Shown in pieces: positions 17,990 through 26,139 of a stretch of DNA of 64,000 nt. Where the stretch lies: assembly GCF_002284535.1 (NCBI RefSeq), contig NZ_NPKH01000037.1, forward strand, positions 164,609 to 228,608. The letters run 5' to 3'. Source of the stretch: Mesorhizobium wenxiniae. Lineage in GTDB: Bacteria; Pseudomonadota; Alphaproteobacteria; Rhizobiales; Rhizobiaceae. A model generated the notes under the pieces. That model had not been told where the DNA came from and did not search any database. It saw nothing but the letters and a program-made list of their open reading frames with translations. The translations under genes were made by a program, and so were the position numbers. Numbering within the stretch: the stretch's first letter is position 1; every line of letters begins with the position of its first letter.

Positions 17990-18541
17990 TCACATTGACA
18001 CCCATCCCGCCGGGGGTACTTTGCCCGGGTGAACGGTTCCACATTTGCTGCACGTACGGGCCGCCTCATCGGCATAAAACGCATGGTATATCGGCGGCAG
18101 ATCGCGAACGATGCTCTTCAGCTTGACCTCGACCCGTTTAACCAGGTTGCTGCACTCGAAGCAGTACCATTCGAAAGCGTCCAGTTGATCAGGTTGCCGC
18201 TTCGGCTCCACGACCAAGCCGATCGATCCTTCCTGAGGACGCTGGGGCGAATGCCGGACATGCGGGGGCAAGAGAAAGATTTCCCCCTCCCGGATCGGCA
18301 CATCGTAAAACTGGCCGTTGTCGACAACCTTCAACAGCATGTCACCCTTCATCTGGTAAAAGAATTCCTCAACTGCATCGTCGTGGTAGTCAGTCCTCTG
18401 GTTTGGTCCTCCAACGACCGTGACCATCAGGTCGGCGTCCTCCCAGATCTGTTGGTTGCCAACCGGCGGCTTCAGCAGATGCTGATGTTCGTCGATCCAC
18501 TTGGAGAAACTGAAAGCGCTCAGCCGTCCTGTCTTGGCCAT
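17990..18541 (-). CDS. nbaC: 3-hydroxyanthranilate 3,4-dioxygenase
   Basis: A 183-residue cupin dioxygenase that opens 3-hydroxyanthranilate to 2-amino-3-carboxymuconate semialdehyde using Fe(II) and O2. Catalytic iron ligands are visible in TDYHDDAVEEFFYQMKG (His and Glu) and PPHVRHSP (His). The C-terminus has the rubredoxin-like iron site of bacterial enzymes: WYCFEC and CSKC. Length matches the family, and no key residue is missing. It lies between the DapA-like and NadX-like genes with short gaps of 18 and 25 nt, so it is in an operon. No ACMS decarboxylase or aminomuconate deaminase is visible in the window. Confidence 0.93.
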   Translation of the reverse strand: MAKTGRLSAFSFSKWIDEHQHLLKPPVGNQQIWEDADLMVTVVGGPNQRTDYHDDAVEEFFYQMKGDMLLKVVDNGQFYDVPIREGEIFLLPPHVRHSPQRPQEGSIGLVVEPKRQPDQLDAFEWYCFECSNLVKRVEVKLKSIVRDLPPIYHAFYADEAARTCSKCGTVHPGKVPPAGWVSM

Positions 18542-18559
18542 CGTCGAAACTCCTCCGCT

Positions 18560-19522
18560 TCACCGTTGATTGACGTTCAGGCCACTGGCCTCGAACGCGC
18601 TTTGCGTATTCCTTCGCTCTTGCGCCGTCAGTTCGAGCAACGGCGCACGAACGGCGCCGCCTGTTTGCCCGAGCAGCTCTTGCCAAAACTTCTGATGTGC
18701 ATGCGGCTTTTCAAGCGGGCGCGTGGTGCGCAGGGCTTTGCGCACCGGCTCCAAACTGTCACGCACGGCCCGCGCCTCCGATTCCTTGCCTTGAAAGGCC
18801 AGCTCCGTATAGCGCCGCATCCTCAAATCCGTTGCGCTCTGGATAAGGTAGGGTGGCGAGGAGCACAGGTAGAGTTGCCAGCCGAGTTCCAGAATGTTGT
18901 CGAGCCATTCGCTCTCGGACGCTGTGCTCACCAGAATGCGGTCGCCCGCCAGCCTAGTCAGTTCTGCGTACATGGACCGGGGAACGCTGTACTTGATGGC
19001 GACGACATTCTCGATATCGGCAAGCCGTGTGCAAAGCTCCGGCGACATCAAATAACCGCTGTCCGGATGGCTCCAAAGTGCGATGCCAATGTCAACCTTA
19101 TCGGCAATGGTCCGGTAGTAGTTGAAGAGCGTTTCATCCTGGGCTTCGAGAAAATGTAACACTGGCGCGTGAACGACGATGTAATCGGCGCCGGCGCGTT
19201 GGGCATGTATTGCAAGGTCGATAACGACATCGAGGTTCTGATCGGAACAAGACATGATTGTCTGCGCACGACCGGCGCAAGCATCAACCGCAATTTCGAG
19301 GCACCGCTTCCTCTCGTCGACGGACATCGAGAAAAATTCACCCTGCTTTCCGGCGACAAAGAAGCCATCGATGCCGAGATCGCCGATCCAATGCTCGTAG
19401 TTGCGCCGCATCCCCTCTTCGTCGATGGAAAGATCGGGTCTGAACGGTGCAAGCGCCGCCGCCCAGATGCCGCGCATCGTCGCACGTGAATGGTGTTTGG
19501 CATCTTTCTTCGCGTATTTCAT
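18560..19522 (-). CDS. DapA/DHDPS-family protein with altered active site
   Basis: A 320-residue (beta/alpha)8 protein of the DHDPS/N-acetylneuraminate-lyase superfamily. The Schiff-base Lys is present at about residue 177 in VVAIKYSVP. The usual GTTGE loop is AGKQGE (about 57-62), losing the catalytic Thr pair, and the conserved Tyr of the LYN motif is Trp150 in IALWSHPDSGY. It is therefore unlikely to be lysine-biosynthetic DapA; an aldolase, lyase or dehydratase role in the cluster is more likely. The start is supported by GGAGC five bases upstream. It is the first gene of the downstream dioxygenase operon and has a copy of the conserved regulatory core 45 bp upstream. Confidence 0.88.
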   Translation of the reverse strand: MKYAKKDAKHHSRATMRGIWAAALAPFRPDLSIDEEGMRRNYEHWIGDLGIDGFFVAGKQGEFFSMSVDERKRCLEIAVDACAGRAQTIMSCSDQNLDVVIDLAIHAQRAGADYIVVHAPVLHFLEAQDETLFNYYRTIADKVDIGIALWSHPDSGYLMSPELCTRLADIENVVAIKYSVPRSMYAELTRLAGDRILVSTASESEWLDNILELGWQLYLCSSPPYLIQSATDLRMRRYTELAFQGKESEARAVRDSLEPVRKALRTTRPLEKPHAHQKFWQELLGQTGGAVRAPLLELTAQERRNTQSAFEASGLNVNQR

Positions 19523-19566
19523 TTAAGCTCCAGCGTCTTCCGTCCTGGCAAAGGAAGGTTACGAAT

Positions 19567-19608
19567 GGCCGATATATATCTCAATCCGCCATATTCTTAT
19601 TAAGTAAG
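19567..19608 (+). promoter_or_regulatory. Conserved operator-like element, divergent copy 3
   Basis: The left half matches the core of the elements at 1313 and 8521 (CGATATATATCTCAATC against CGATATATCTCTCAATC, one difference). The right half keeps only TATTAA and an AT-rich character. It lies 45 bp upstream of the DapA-like start, in the same relative orientation as the other copies to their minus-strand genes. Confidence 0.5.
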
Positions 19609-20036
19609 AAGCTTCACTTATATATACGCGATTGTCAGATGTAACCGACCAGGCAACCACGTCGCGCGGCGACGTACCAAACCAAAGCCTGCTTCGTCTT
19701 ACCCGTGAGCCCGACCGATTAGGCGATGGGGCGTCGCGGGAGCGGCGCCCCATAATCCAAGCGAAGACGGAGCAATCAGCATGACCACGGACAACGGCCA
19801 GAATGGCAGCGAACCGTTCTTTGGTGGCGATGCCGAGGGGAAATAATCGATCGAAAAGTTACGCGAGGTGCCGATCCCCGCGATCTGCCCTAGCCATGCC
19901 CTGGCCGTAACGCGGCTAACGGTGCCATCCATCCTGACATGAATGCGCCGACAGTCGTGCTACGTTGAGAGCGCGGCCGGCCGGTGTTCCGACACCGATC
20001 TGGCAGCCTGCCATGAAGTGAAAAGGAGAGTTCACC
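19609..20036. other. Non-coding stretch at edge of catabolic cluster
   Basis: I find no convincing gene here. One inverted repeat, ATGGGGCG paired with CGCCCCAT at 19726-19753, could be a weak terminator or a palindromic repeat. The last 20 bp hold the ribosome binding site (AAGGAGAG) of the following small gene. Confidence 0.4.
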
Positions 20037-20420
20037 ATGTCCAGGATCAATCGCCGCGCCTTGCTTCTCAACGCCGGCAGCGCCGTTATTGCGTCGACCG
20101 TTGCGGCATCGGCTTTCGCCACAGAGCCGCGACGCCGGGACCGGGAACCGTCCCGCGATCTGCGGGCGATCAAGGCGCACAAGGCAACGTACGCGGCGTT
20201 CGGCAAGGCAATCCACGAAGTGGACGGCAGTCACCGCGACCACCACAGAGCCAGCCGGGCTGAGGAAAGGGCACTGCTGGCTGTATGCGCCTATCCTGCG
20301 GTCAGGGAAGGTGATCGCCGGGCCAAGGCACGATATCTTTTGAGGATCGAGGCGCGCGGCGAACTCGACCTGGCAGAGCACATGCAGGCTCTCCTCCGCT
20401 CGACGATGTGGAAGGGATAG
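20037..20420 (+). CDS. Small secreted protein, possible Tat substrate (paralogue A)
   Basis: A 127-residue protein of unknown function. The N-terminus MSRINRRALLLNAGSAVIAS has a twin arginine and a hydrophobic segment ending at ASAFA, fitting a Tat or Sec signal peptide of about 30 residues. The mature part is Arg/Glu-rich and helical, ending in ARGELDLAEHMQALLRSTMW. A strong AAGGAGAG precedes the ATG. A close paralogue lies in inverted orientation at 24512-24895, sharing most of its C-terminal half. The pair brackets a cyclase and two stress-type genes. Function cannot be assigned. Confidence 0.7.
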   Translation: MSRINRRALLLNAGSAVIASTVAASAFATEPRRRDREPSRDLRAIKAHKATYAAFGKAIHEVDGSHRDHHRASRAEERALLAVCAYPAVREGDRRAKARYLLRIEARGELDLAEHMQALLRSTMWKG

Positions 20421-20950
20421 GACCGGCTTCCCCGTCGTGTAGGACGTCCGCGTCCTTAATGCGCCAAAGACCGGATCGCGTCCATGTTTGAGAGGTTCGC
20501 GTTGAAACAGCGCTAACGGAGATCAAACGCTGATTTGGTGGCGATCATTATGATCGCTGCCTGGGTCACTCGCAGTCAACTCTGCCGGCTGTGGAATGAG
20601 CAAGGAACGCCAGGAGCTGTCCTCGCTGCGCCGAACTCCAAACGTCGCGATAGGGGCCGGAAGCGGACGGTCGGCTTTCAGCCGTTAAAGGGGTGGAAGC
20701 GGACATTCAGGACCTTGGGGAGCATCGACGCGATCTGACCCATTCCGGTCATTCCCAGAGCATTTCGGCGTCTCCAAAGCGGACACTCAGCCAAGCCGGC
20801 GCTGATGACCTAAGCGGACATCTTGTCGAGAGAGCTTTCCGTTCAGAACTCTCGTGGATGGAAGGACCGGCGCGTTGCGTATGCCGAGTAACCCGCCATC
20901 CGCTAGCTATAGCTAAAGCACGCTCGCGTCCGAAGCAGGACTAGAATAGG
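20421..20950. other. Non-coding stretch with degenerate GCGGACA words
   Basis: No credible gene is seen in these 530 bp. Words of the type AAGCGGACATTC and AAAGCGGACACTCAG recur, and a similar GCGGACA/TGTCCGC pair occurs at about 24400-24430 beyond the other end of the cyclase region. These may be remnants of a dispersed repeat. Confidence 0.4.
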
Positions 20951-23191
20951 GTGAAAGGTAAAGCCGCTACGACCGACCAGGGAAGGCGCACGGCACGGAT
21001 GGACCGACGGCTTACGGCAATACTTGCTGCCGACGTGGTTGGCTACAGCCGCCTCATGGGCGAGGACGAGGTAGGCACGCTCGAGGGACTGAAGAGCTGC
21101 CGTCGCGAACTGATCGACCCCGAGATCACGAAGCACCACGGCCGCATGATCAAGCTCATGGGCGACGGCGCGCTCGTCGAGTTCGCCAGTGTCGTCGATG
21201 CCGTCCAGTGTGCTGCTGTAATCCAGCGCCGGATGGCCGACCGCAACAAGGGCACCGCCGAAGCCCGGCAAATCCGGTTTCGCATTGGTGTCAATCTCGG
21301 TGATATCATCGTTGAGGGTGAAGATATCTACGGCGACGGGGTAAACATCGCCGCCCGTCTGCAGGCGATCGCAGAGCCCGGCGGAATTTGCATCTCCGGC
21401 ACGGCGTTCGATCACGCAGCGCACAAAGTGGATGTAGGCTTTGCCGGTCTGGGAGAGCAGCGCCTCAAGAATATCGCCGATCCGATTCGCGTCTATCGGG
21501 TCCTGCTAGATCCCGGACAATCGGGGAAGATCGTGGCCGCGCCACACCGGCCGGGCTCCTGGATCATGATTTTGGCAGGAATCGCGGCGGTCCTGTTGAT
21601 CGGCTTGGTTGTAGGCATCTTTGCCTGGCAGAGGCCCTCCGCGCTTCAACGACCATCCGTTGCCGTCCTGCCATTTGCAAACCTGAGCGGCGATCCGAGC
21701 CAGGACTATTTTGCCGACGGCATCACCGAGGACTTGATTACCGACCTTGCCAAGCTTTCTGGCCTCGATGTCATCGCTCGCAATTCGGTTTTTGCCTACA
21801 AAGGAAAGCCCCTCGTTTTGGCCGATGTCGGACGCGATCTTGGCGTGCGGTTTGTCGTTGACGGCAGCGTGAGGCGGACCGGCGATCAAATCCGCCTCAA
21901 TGCGCAGCTAATCGACATAGCCACTGGCGACAATCTGTGGGCCGATCGGTTCGATCGCGGCATCGCGGAAGTGTTTGCGGTCCAGGACGAGATGGGCCGG
22001 GAAATCGCCAAGGCGCTCGGCGTCCAAGCTTCGGCAGCCGAGAGCGAGCGAATGGCACGCCCGCCGACTGCAAATCTCGAAGCCTATGATACCTACCTGC
22101 GTGCGGAGCGGGAGGCGCGCACCGGTCGAGGCGACGGATTGCGCGAGGCGCTTGCGCTCTATGAGAAGGCGCAGAAGCTCGACCCTGCCTTCGCCGAGGC
22201 CTTCGCCGCCGACGCACGGCTGAGTGTCTATCTTTGGCGCACTGCCTCCGATGATATCATTCAGAGCGCGCTTGCGCGAAAGAGAGCATATGAGAAGGCA
22301 AGCCGTGCTTTGGAGCTTGATTCGGAGTTTTCATCGCCCTACGCCGTTCTCGGGATTATGCAGGTCATGGATCGCCGCTATGAAGATGCGATCACCTCGG
22401 CGGAGCGTGCTGTCGCATTAGGCTCCGGAGATGCTGCGACGCAAATTGCCGTTGGTTATATCCAGCTGTTCGCCGGCAATCATAACGAAGCGGCATTAGC
22501 CGTCGAGACGGCATTGAAGCTTGATCCCAATCTGGCTCCGATAGACCGCGAGGTTGTCGGAGTTGTCTTTCTTTTGCTCGGGGACACCAGGAAAGCCGTT
22601 GAGACTCTCGAGCGCGCTCGCAACGATGCTCCAGAGGCGGGCAGCCTTAGGATTCTGCTCGCAGCGGCCTATGCCCGCGCCGGCCGCTCAGAGGACGCCA
22701 AAGCGGCGATTGCGGACGGCCTCCGGCTGGTGGCGAGGACCGAATCCTTGGCTCGACTGCGGTCGTTGGAAGCGTTTCGGAATCACTATGCCCATCTTCG
22801 CAACGCTGAAGATTTGGCACCGATCATCGACGCCCTACGCCAGGCAGGACTGCCCGAATGGCCGTTCGGCTTCACCGCTGATGAACAGAACCGGTTGAAC
22901 GGCGCGGAAATCGCATCTCTTGTTGTTGGCAAGACCTTGAAAGGCAACCTCGAACCCGACGGGCTTCCAGCCATTATGCGGATCGAACAGGACGGCACGG
23001 CAGTCTTCCGCACGATGACACGAATGATCACCGTGAGGGTCTACGTCGATCGCGACCTGTTATGTGAGCAGAGCGAAAATATGTTTGGGCGCCCCATCTG
23101 TGGTCCCGTCTACCGACGAAGAGACGCTGCCGGCAACGGGTATTCTTATGTCAATATAGGTATGGTGTTTCACTTCGTGACAGTGAATTGA
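20951..23191 (+). CDS. Class III adenylate/guanylate cyclase with TolB-like and TPR domains
   Basis: A 746-residue membrane-anchored signalling protein typical of rhizobia. Residues about 18-190 are the cyclase homology domain, with metal-binding Asp in AADVVGYSRLMG and MGDGALVEF, and NIAARLQ for transition-state contacts. A single transmembrane segment (IMILAGIAAVLLIGLVVGIF) follows, then a TolB/FlgO-like domain starting SVAVLPFANLSGDPSQDYFA, then TPR-like repeats to about residue 640. The catalytic residues look intact. The start may be GTG 20951, used here, or ATG 20999 (MDRRLTAILAAD), where GGAAGG lies 12 nt upstream. The ligand or partner is unknown. Confidence 0.9.
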   Translation: MKGKAATTDQGRRTARMDRRLTAILAADVVGYSRLMGEDEVGTLEGLKSCRRELIDPEITKHHGRMIKLMGDGALVEFASVVDAVQCAAVIQRRMADRNKGTAEARQIRFRIGVNLGDIIVEGEDIYGDGVNIAARLQAIAEPGGICISGTAFDHAAHKVDVGFAGLGEQRLKNIADPIRVYRVLLDPGQSGKIVAAPHRPGSWIMILAGIAAVLLIGLVVGIFAWQRPSALQRPSVAVLPFANLSGDPSQDYFADGITEDLITDLAKLSGLDVIARNSVFAYKGKPLVLADVGRDLGVRFVVDGSVRRTGDQIRLNAQLIDIATGDNLWADRFDRGIAEVFAVQDEMGREIAKALGVQASAAESERMARPPTANLEAYDTYLRAEREARTGRGDGLREALALYEKAQKLDPAFAEAFAADARLSVYLWRTASDDIIQSALARKRAYEKASRALELDSEFSSPYAVLGIMQVMDRRYEDAITSAERAVALGSGDAATQIAVGYIQLFAGNHNEAALAVETALKLDPNLAPIDREVVGVVFLLLGDTRKAVETLERARNDAPEAGSLRILLAAAYARAGRSEDAKAAIADGLRLVARTESLARLRSLEAFRNHYAHLRNAEDLAPIIDALRQAGLPEWPFGFTADEQNRLNGAEIASLVVGKTLKGNLEPDGLPAIMRIEQDGTAVFRTMTRMITVRVYVDRDLLCEQSENMFGRPICGPVYRRRDAAGNGYSYVNIGMVFHFVTVN

Positions 23192-23202
23192 GCTCGCAAG
23201 TC

Positions 23203-23730
23203 TCAGGGGTTATTGATCAAGTTCCAATCCGGCTCATCAACTGCCAACTTTGCCTGGACAACCGGCCATTTAGCATCGCCCTTCGGAACAAAATCATCGG
23301 CATTGTCCGCAAAAGCGGCCGCGTTCCCTTCGTCGTAGATCAGGTAGAGCTTGCCATCGATGATCTTGAACGCTTCCGGATCGACATTGACGGTGACGGA
23401 TTCATTGAGTGCGACCTCGCCCGCGCAGTAACCACCGTATTGAGGAGCGTATTTGGCAGGTTCGCTCATGAACATTTCCTTGTGTTTCTTGCTGGCGAAA
23501 TGCCACGGCGTGCCAAGCCACTCATGGGAAAATTCTTCGGAACCCTTTACGGCCTTGCCATCGGTGAAATAAGCGACCGTGTCGTAGCCCATGATCGCCA
23601 CGCCGCCGAAGTAGCCAGTGTTCACTGAGTCGTCGGCGAAGGCAGAGCCTGCACCGGCCATCAGGGTGAGCGAACATACGGCTGCCGAGACCGAATTGCG
23701 AACCAGTCTCCTCGTGATCAATATGTTCAT
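23203..23730 (-). CDS. YHS-domain secreted protein
   Basis: A 175-residue exported protein. The start at 23730 (MNILITRRLVRNSVSAAVC) is preceded by GGAGA and gives a clear signal peptide ending near SAFA. The mature part has the YHS domain: AIMGYDTVAYFTDGKAVKG, FASKKHKEMFMSEPAKYAPQ, and YGGYCAGEVA. YHS domains are linked to metal-related proteins, but no function is proven for this type. It lies 13 nt after the ankyrin-repeat gene, so the two probably form an operon. It is convergent with the cyclase gene, 11 bp apart. Confidence 0.85.
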   Translation of the reverse strand: MNILITRRLVRNSVSAAVCSLTLMAGAGSAFADDSVNTGYFGGVAIMGYDTVAYFTDGKAVKGSEEFSHEWLGTPWHFASKKHKEMFMSEPAKYAPQYGGYCAGEVALNESVTVNVDPEAFKIIDGKLYLIYDEGNAAAFADNADDFVPKGDAKWPVVQAKLAVDEPDWNLINNP

Positions 23731-23743
23731 CTGCGTTCTCCGT

Positions 23744-24349
23744 TCAATCGTGGATAGCTTCGCACTTCGCAGCGTTCGCTTCGCCAAGGACTTTCGCCTG
23801 GCACGTGGCGCCATGCCGTTTGAATAGTTTTATGATGTCGGTGTTACCCTTCCAGAACGCGCGGGTAATCGGCATATAGCCATGACCCTCGGCCCGGTTC
23901 ACATCCGCACCTTGCGCAATGAGGAATTCTGCCAGTTCGACATGGTTTTCCTCACCCGCTATCACCAAGGGTGTGACCCCAGACTTGTTAGCCGAGTCCT
24001 CGAGCACCGCGCCCTTTTCGAGCAACAGCTTGGCGATCGGGAGGCTTCCAGAAAACGCAGCCGCGTGGAGGGGGGTAAACCCACCGGAATTGCGCGCCAT
24101 GATGTCGGCGCCCTTGCTCAGCAGGAATTCCGCAATGGGAAGCTGATCGTTGAGAGCAGCAGCGATGAGGAGCGTTGCCTGGTCGCGTGCCCGGCTGTCG
24201 ACGTCGGCACCGCCTGCCAAGGCTTGCTCCACGGCACTCTTGTCGCCGGCAGCGATGGAGTCGAACAACGACTCACCTGCGACTACTCTTGTAGCCGCCA
24301 ATACCAGCATAGTAAGTGCCAGCAGTCCGCGCATCATGTAAAATAGCAT
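23744..24349 (-). CDS. Secreted ankyrin-repeat protein
   Basis: A 201-residue protein with a signal peptide (MRGLLALTMLVLAATRVVAG) and about four ankyrin repeats. Repeat hallmarks are GGADVDSRARDQATLLIAAA, GGFTPLHAAAFSGSLPIAKL, and GVTPLVIAGEENHVELAEFL. It ends with a Cys-containing tail (GATCQAKVLGEANAAKCEA). Ankyrin repeats mediate protein binding; a periplasmic chaperone or inhibitor role is possible. It precedes the YHS-domain gene by 13 nt. The first codons MLFYMM give two possible starts five residues apart. Confidence 0.85.
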   Translation of the reverse strand: MLFYMMRGLLALTMLVLAATRVVAGESLFDSIAAGDKSAVEQALAGGADVDSRARDQATLLIAAALNDQLPIAEFLLSKGADIMARNSGGFTPLHAAAFSGSLPIAKLLLEKGAVLEDSANKSGVTPLVIAGEENHVELAEFLIAQGADVNRAEGHGYMPITRAFWKGNTDIIKLFKRHGATCQAKVLGEANAAKCEAIHD

Positions 24350-24511
24350 ATTAGCTTCGAGTCATACAAGCTGCATTGGGCTCATCGGGGGCAGATGCCG
24401 GCGGACAGCGCGGCCGGATGTCCGCTTTTGGGATGCGGCTATGGTCTGCTCAACGGCCGATATTAGGCGCATACCAGACATCAGCAGCTTACCTTCTGCG
24501 CGCCGGTCGCC

Positions 24512-24895
24512 TCATTCGTTCCACATTGTCGATCGGAGAACGGCCTGCATATGCTCTGCGAGGTCGAGCTCACCGCGCGCCTCAATCTCTAAAAGATATC
24601 GGGCTTTGGCCAGGCGATCCCTTTCCATAACCGCAGCGTAGCCGCAGATGGCGAGCAGCGCCCTCTCCTCCTCCCGGCTAGCTCTGTCGGAGCCGCTGCC
24701 GCCGCCTATGTCATGCAGGGCTTTATCGAACGCCGCATAAGCTGCCTTGTGCGCCTCGATCAGCGCTCGCAGATTATTGGATGGCTCTTTGTCCCATCCC
24801 GGCGGCTCTGCACCGAGCGCCGTTGCCGCAATCGTCGAGGCGACGACTGCGCTGCCGGAGTGGAACAGCAAGACGCGGCGATTGATCCTGGACGT
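24512..24895 (-). CDS. Small secreted protein paralogue B with ACG at the expected start
   Basis: This 128-codon reading frame is a close paralogue of the gene at 20037, with identical length and near-identical ends (INRR and ARGELDLAEHMQ). The start of paralogue A (ATG after GGAGAG) aligns with ACG at 24895-24893 here, with the GGGAGAG ribosome binding site kept. The nearest in-frame conventional start is TTG at 24922, upstream of that site and so poorly placed. The frame is otherwise open and well conserved, so either a rare ACG start is used or expression was lost recently. Signal-peptide features match paralogue A (RRVLLFHSGSAVVASTIA). Confidence 0.55.
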   Translation of the reverse strand, partial: TSRINRRVLLFHSGSAVVASTIAATALGAEPPGWDKEPSNNLRALIEAHKAAYAAFDKALHDIGGGSGSDRASREEERALLAICGYAAVMERDRLAKARYLLEIEARGELDLAEHMQAVLRSTMWNE

Positions 24896-25185
24896 GGCAA
24901 ACTCTCCCTGCTTTGATGGCAATCAGGCCAATGACGTAAAACCATTAGTTTGTAACACGACGGGTTGCGCATTCGTGTCAGGATGGACCCCTGGCAGCCG
25001 ACAGCCAGTGCGGCTGAGCATGCGCAGGGCCTGCATCTCGGACAGGATGCGCCCGACCGCAGCCGCAGTGTGCGCCCTTTTATCCTGCCATCGGTCTTCG
25101 GTCGTGTATCGCGGCCCTCCCTCGGTAGTACCAACCCCGCGCTCTGCCACGAGGCAATGTCCCGCAAAACCCTACGAGGTGTGTC

Positions 25186-25818
25186 ATGCCCACCGATAGC
25201 CAGTACATTCTCGAAAGCATCAAGCAGGGATGCGTGATGCTTTCCGATGATGAGTTCGTCATAGACAGGTTGGTGAAGTATTTCGGCAATGGCAGGATCC
25301 GCTGGCACGTCGAATTCCGTGGGCATCGCATCGAGCTGACGACCGGCCAGATCAAGAAGCAGCCCGCCTTCCGCAGGAAGATACTCGAACAGGCTGGCGT
25401 GCTGCCGCCCCAGCGTGCCGGGGCCAGCCACAGGCGATGGGCACTGGATCTGAGGAAGAATGCCATTGAGCTCCCCTGGCGGGACAGGCCGGTCGATGCC
25501 GATTTCGCCATCGACAGGCTCACCAGCCACGGAGATGGGCGCTGGACGGTTGAATACCAAGGCAAGTCAATCAAGTTCACGTCAATCAAACTGCGCAGGC
25601 AAGTCAGTTTCCGCAAACGCATGCTGGCCAAGGCAAAGGTGCTGCCGCCCCAACTGGATCCGGTTGCCTATCGGAAGTGGGTGGACTGGCTCATTCAAAA
25701 CGCCACCGAGGCTGCACCGCAGGACGGCGATGCCTCGATGACAGAGAAAAGCTGGCTTGACGATCTGCCAGAGCTAGCCGGCTGGCAAAATGAAGCACCG
25801 CCCCAAGGGACCAGCTAG
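25186..25818 (+). CDS. Protein with two tandem copies of an unrecognised ~75-residue domain
   Basis: A 210-residue cytoplasmic protein of unknown function. Residues about 21-96 and 104-176 align with each other: FVIDRLVKYFGNGRIRWHVE against FAIDRLTSHGDGRWTVEYQG, then RKILEQAGVLPPQ against KRMLAKAKVLPPQ, each followed by a basic segment with a RRW or RKW motif. A 30-residue acidic tail follows. The basic character suggests nucleic acid binding, but I do not recognise the family. GAGGTG precedes the ATG. It lies near an excisionase-like gene and a RadC remnant, so it may be cargo of a decayed mobile element. Confidence 0.75.
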   Translation: MPTDSQYILESIKQGCVMLSDDEFVIDRLVKYFGNGRIRWHVEFRGHRIELTTGQIKKQPAFRRKILEQAGVLPPQRAGASHRRWALDLRKNAIELPWRDRPVDADFAIDRLTSHGDGRWTVEYQGKSIKFTSIKLRRQVSFRKRMLAKAKVLPPQLDPVAYRKWVDWLIQNATEAAPQDGDASMTEKSWLDDLPELAGWQNEAPPQGTS

Positions 25819-26139
25819 GGCGGCAGTGGTGGCGCGCTGACAGGATTCGACCGTGTTCCCTCTGCCTTCGGAGGGCCCTGCTGGTTGATCCTGCCCGGAG
25901 CACAGACTAATGATCGCGCTTCCCTCCGGCCTTTTTCTAGCCGGCAGCCCGAGATGGTCCTACCGTGGTCAGAACCCCCTTTCAGTCTTGCGCGAAGGCG
26001 CCGTAGAGATGCGTGACGCACCAGTATCGACTGATGTTCTCAATGAAGATTGCCTTGTCGACCCCGAGCGTAGGAGGTCGTCTCCGTTCATCATTCGCGG
26101 ACCCGATCATCCCAACCGAGACTTGGTTTGAGGTAGAAG
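25819..26139. other. Non-coding stretch before AlpA-like gene
   Basis: These 321 bp show no convincing gene. Short overlapping frames are shadows of the following gene. GAGGTAGAAG at the end is the ribosome binding site of the AlpA-like gene. Confidence 0.4.

Noticed and set aside
19781..19846. Possible 21-residue peptide (MTTDNGQNGSEPFFGGDAEG)
   Set aside because: No ribosome binding site or context supports it, and similar-sized frames are frequent by chance.
25884..25910. Resemblance to the conserved 5' end of archaeal/eukaryotic small-subunit rRNA (GGTTGATCCTGCC)
   Set aside because: Only about 16 bases match and nothing downstream resembles rRNA; treated as chance.
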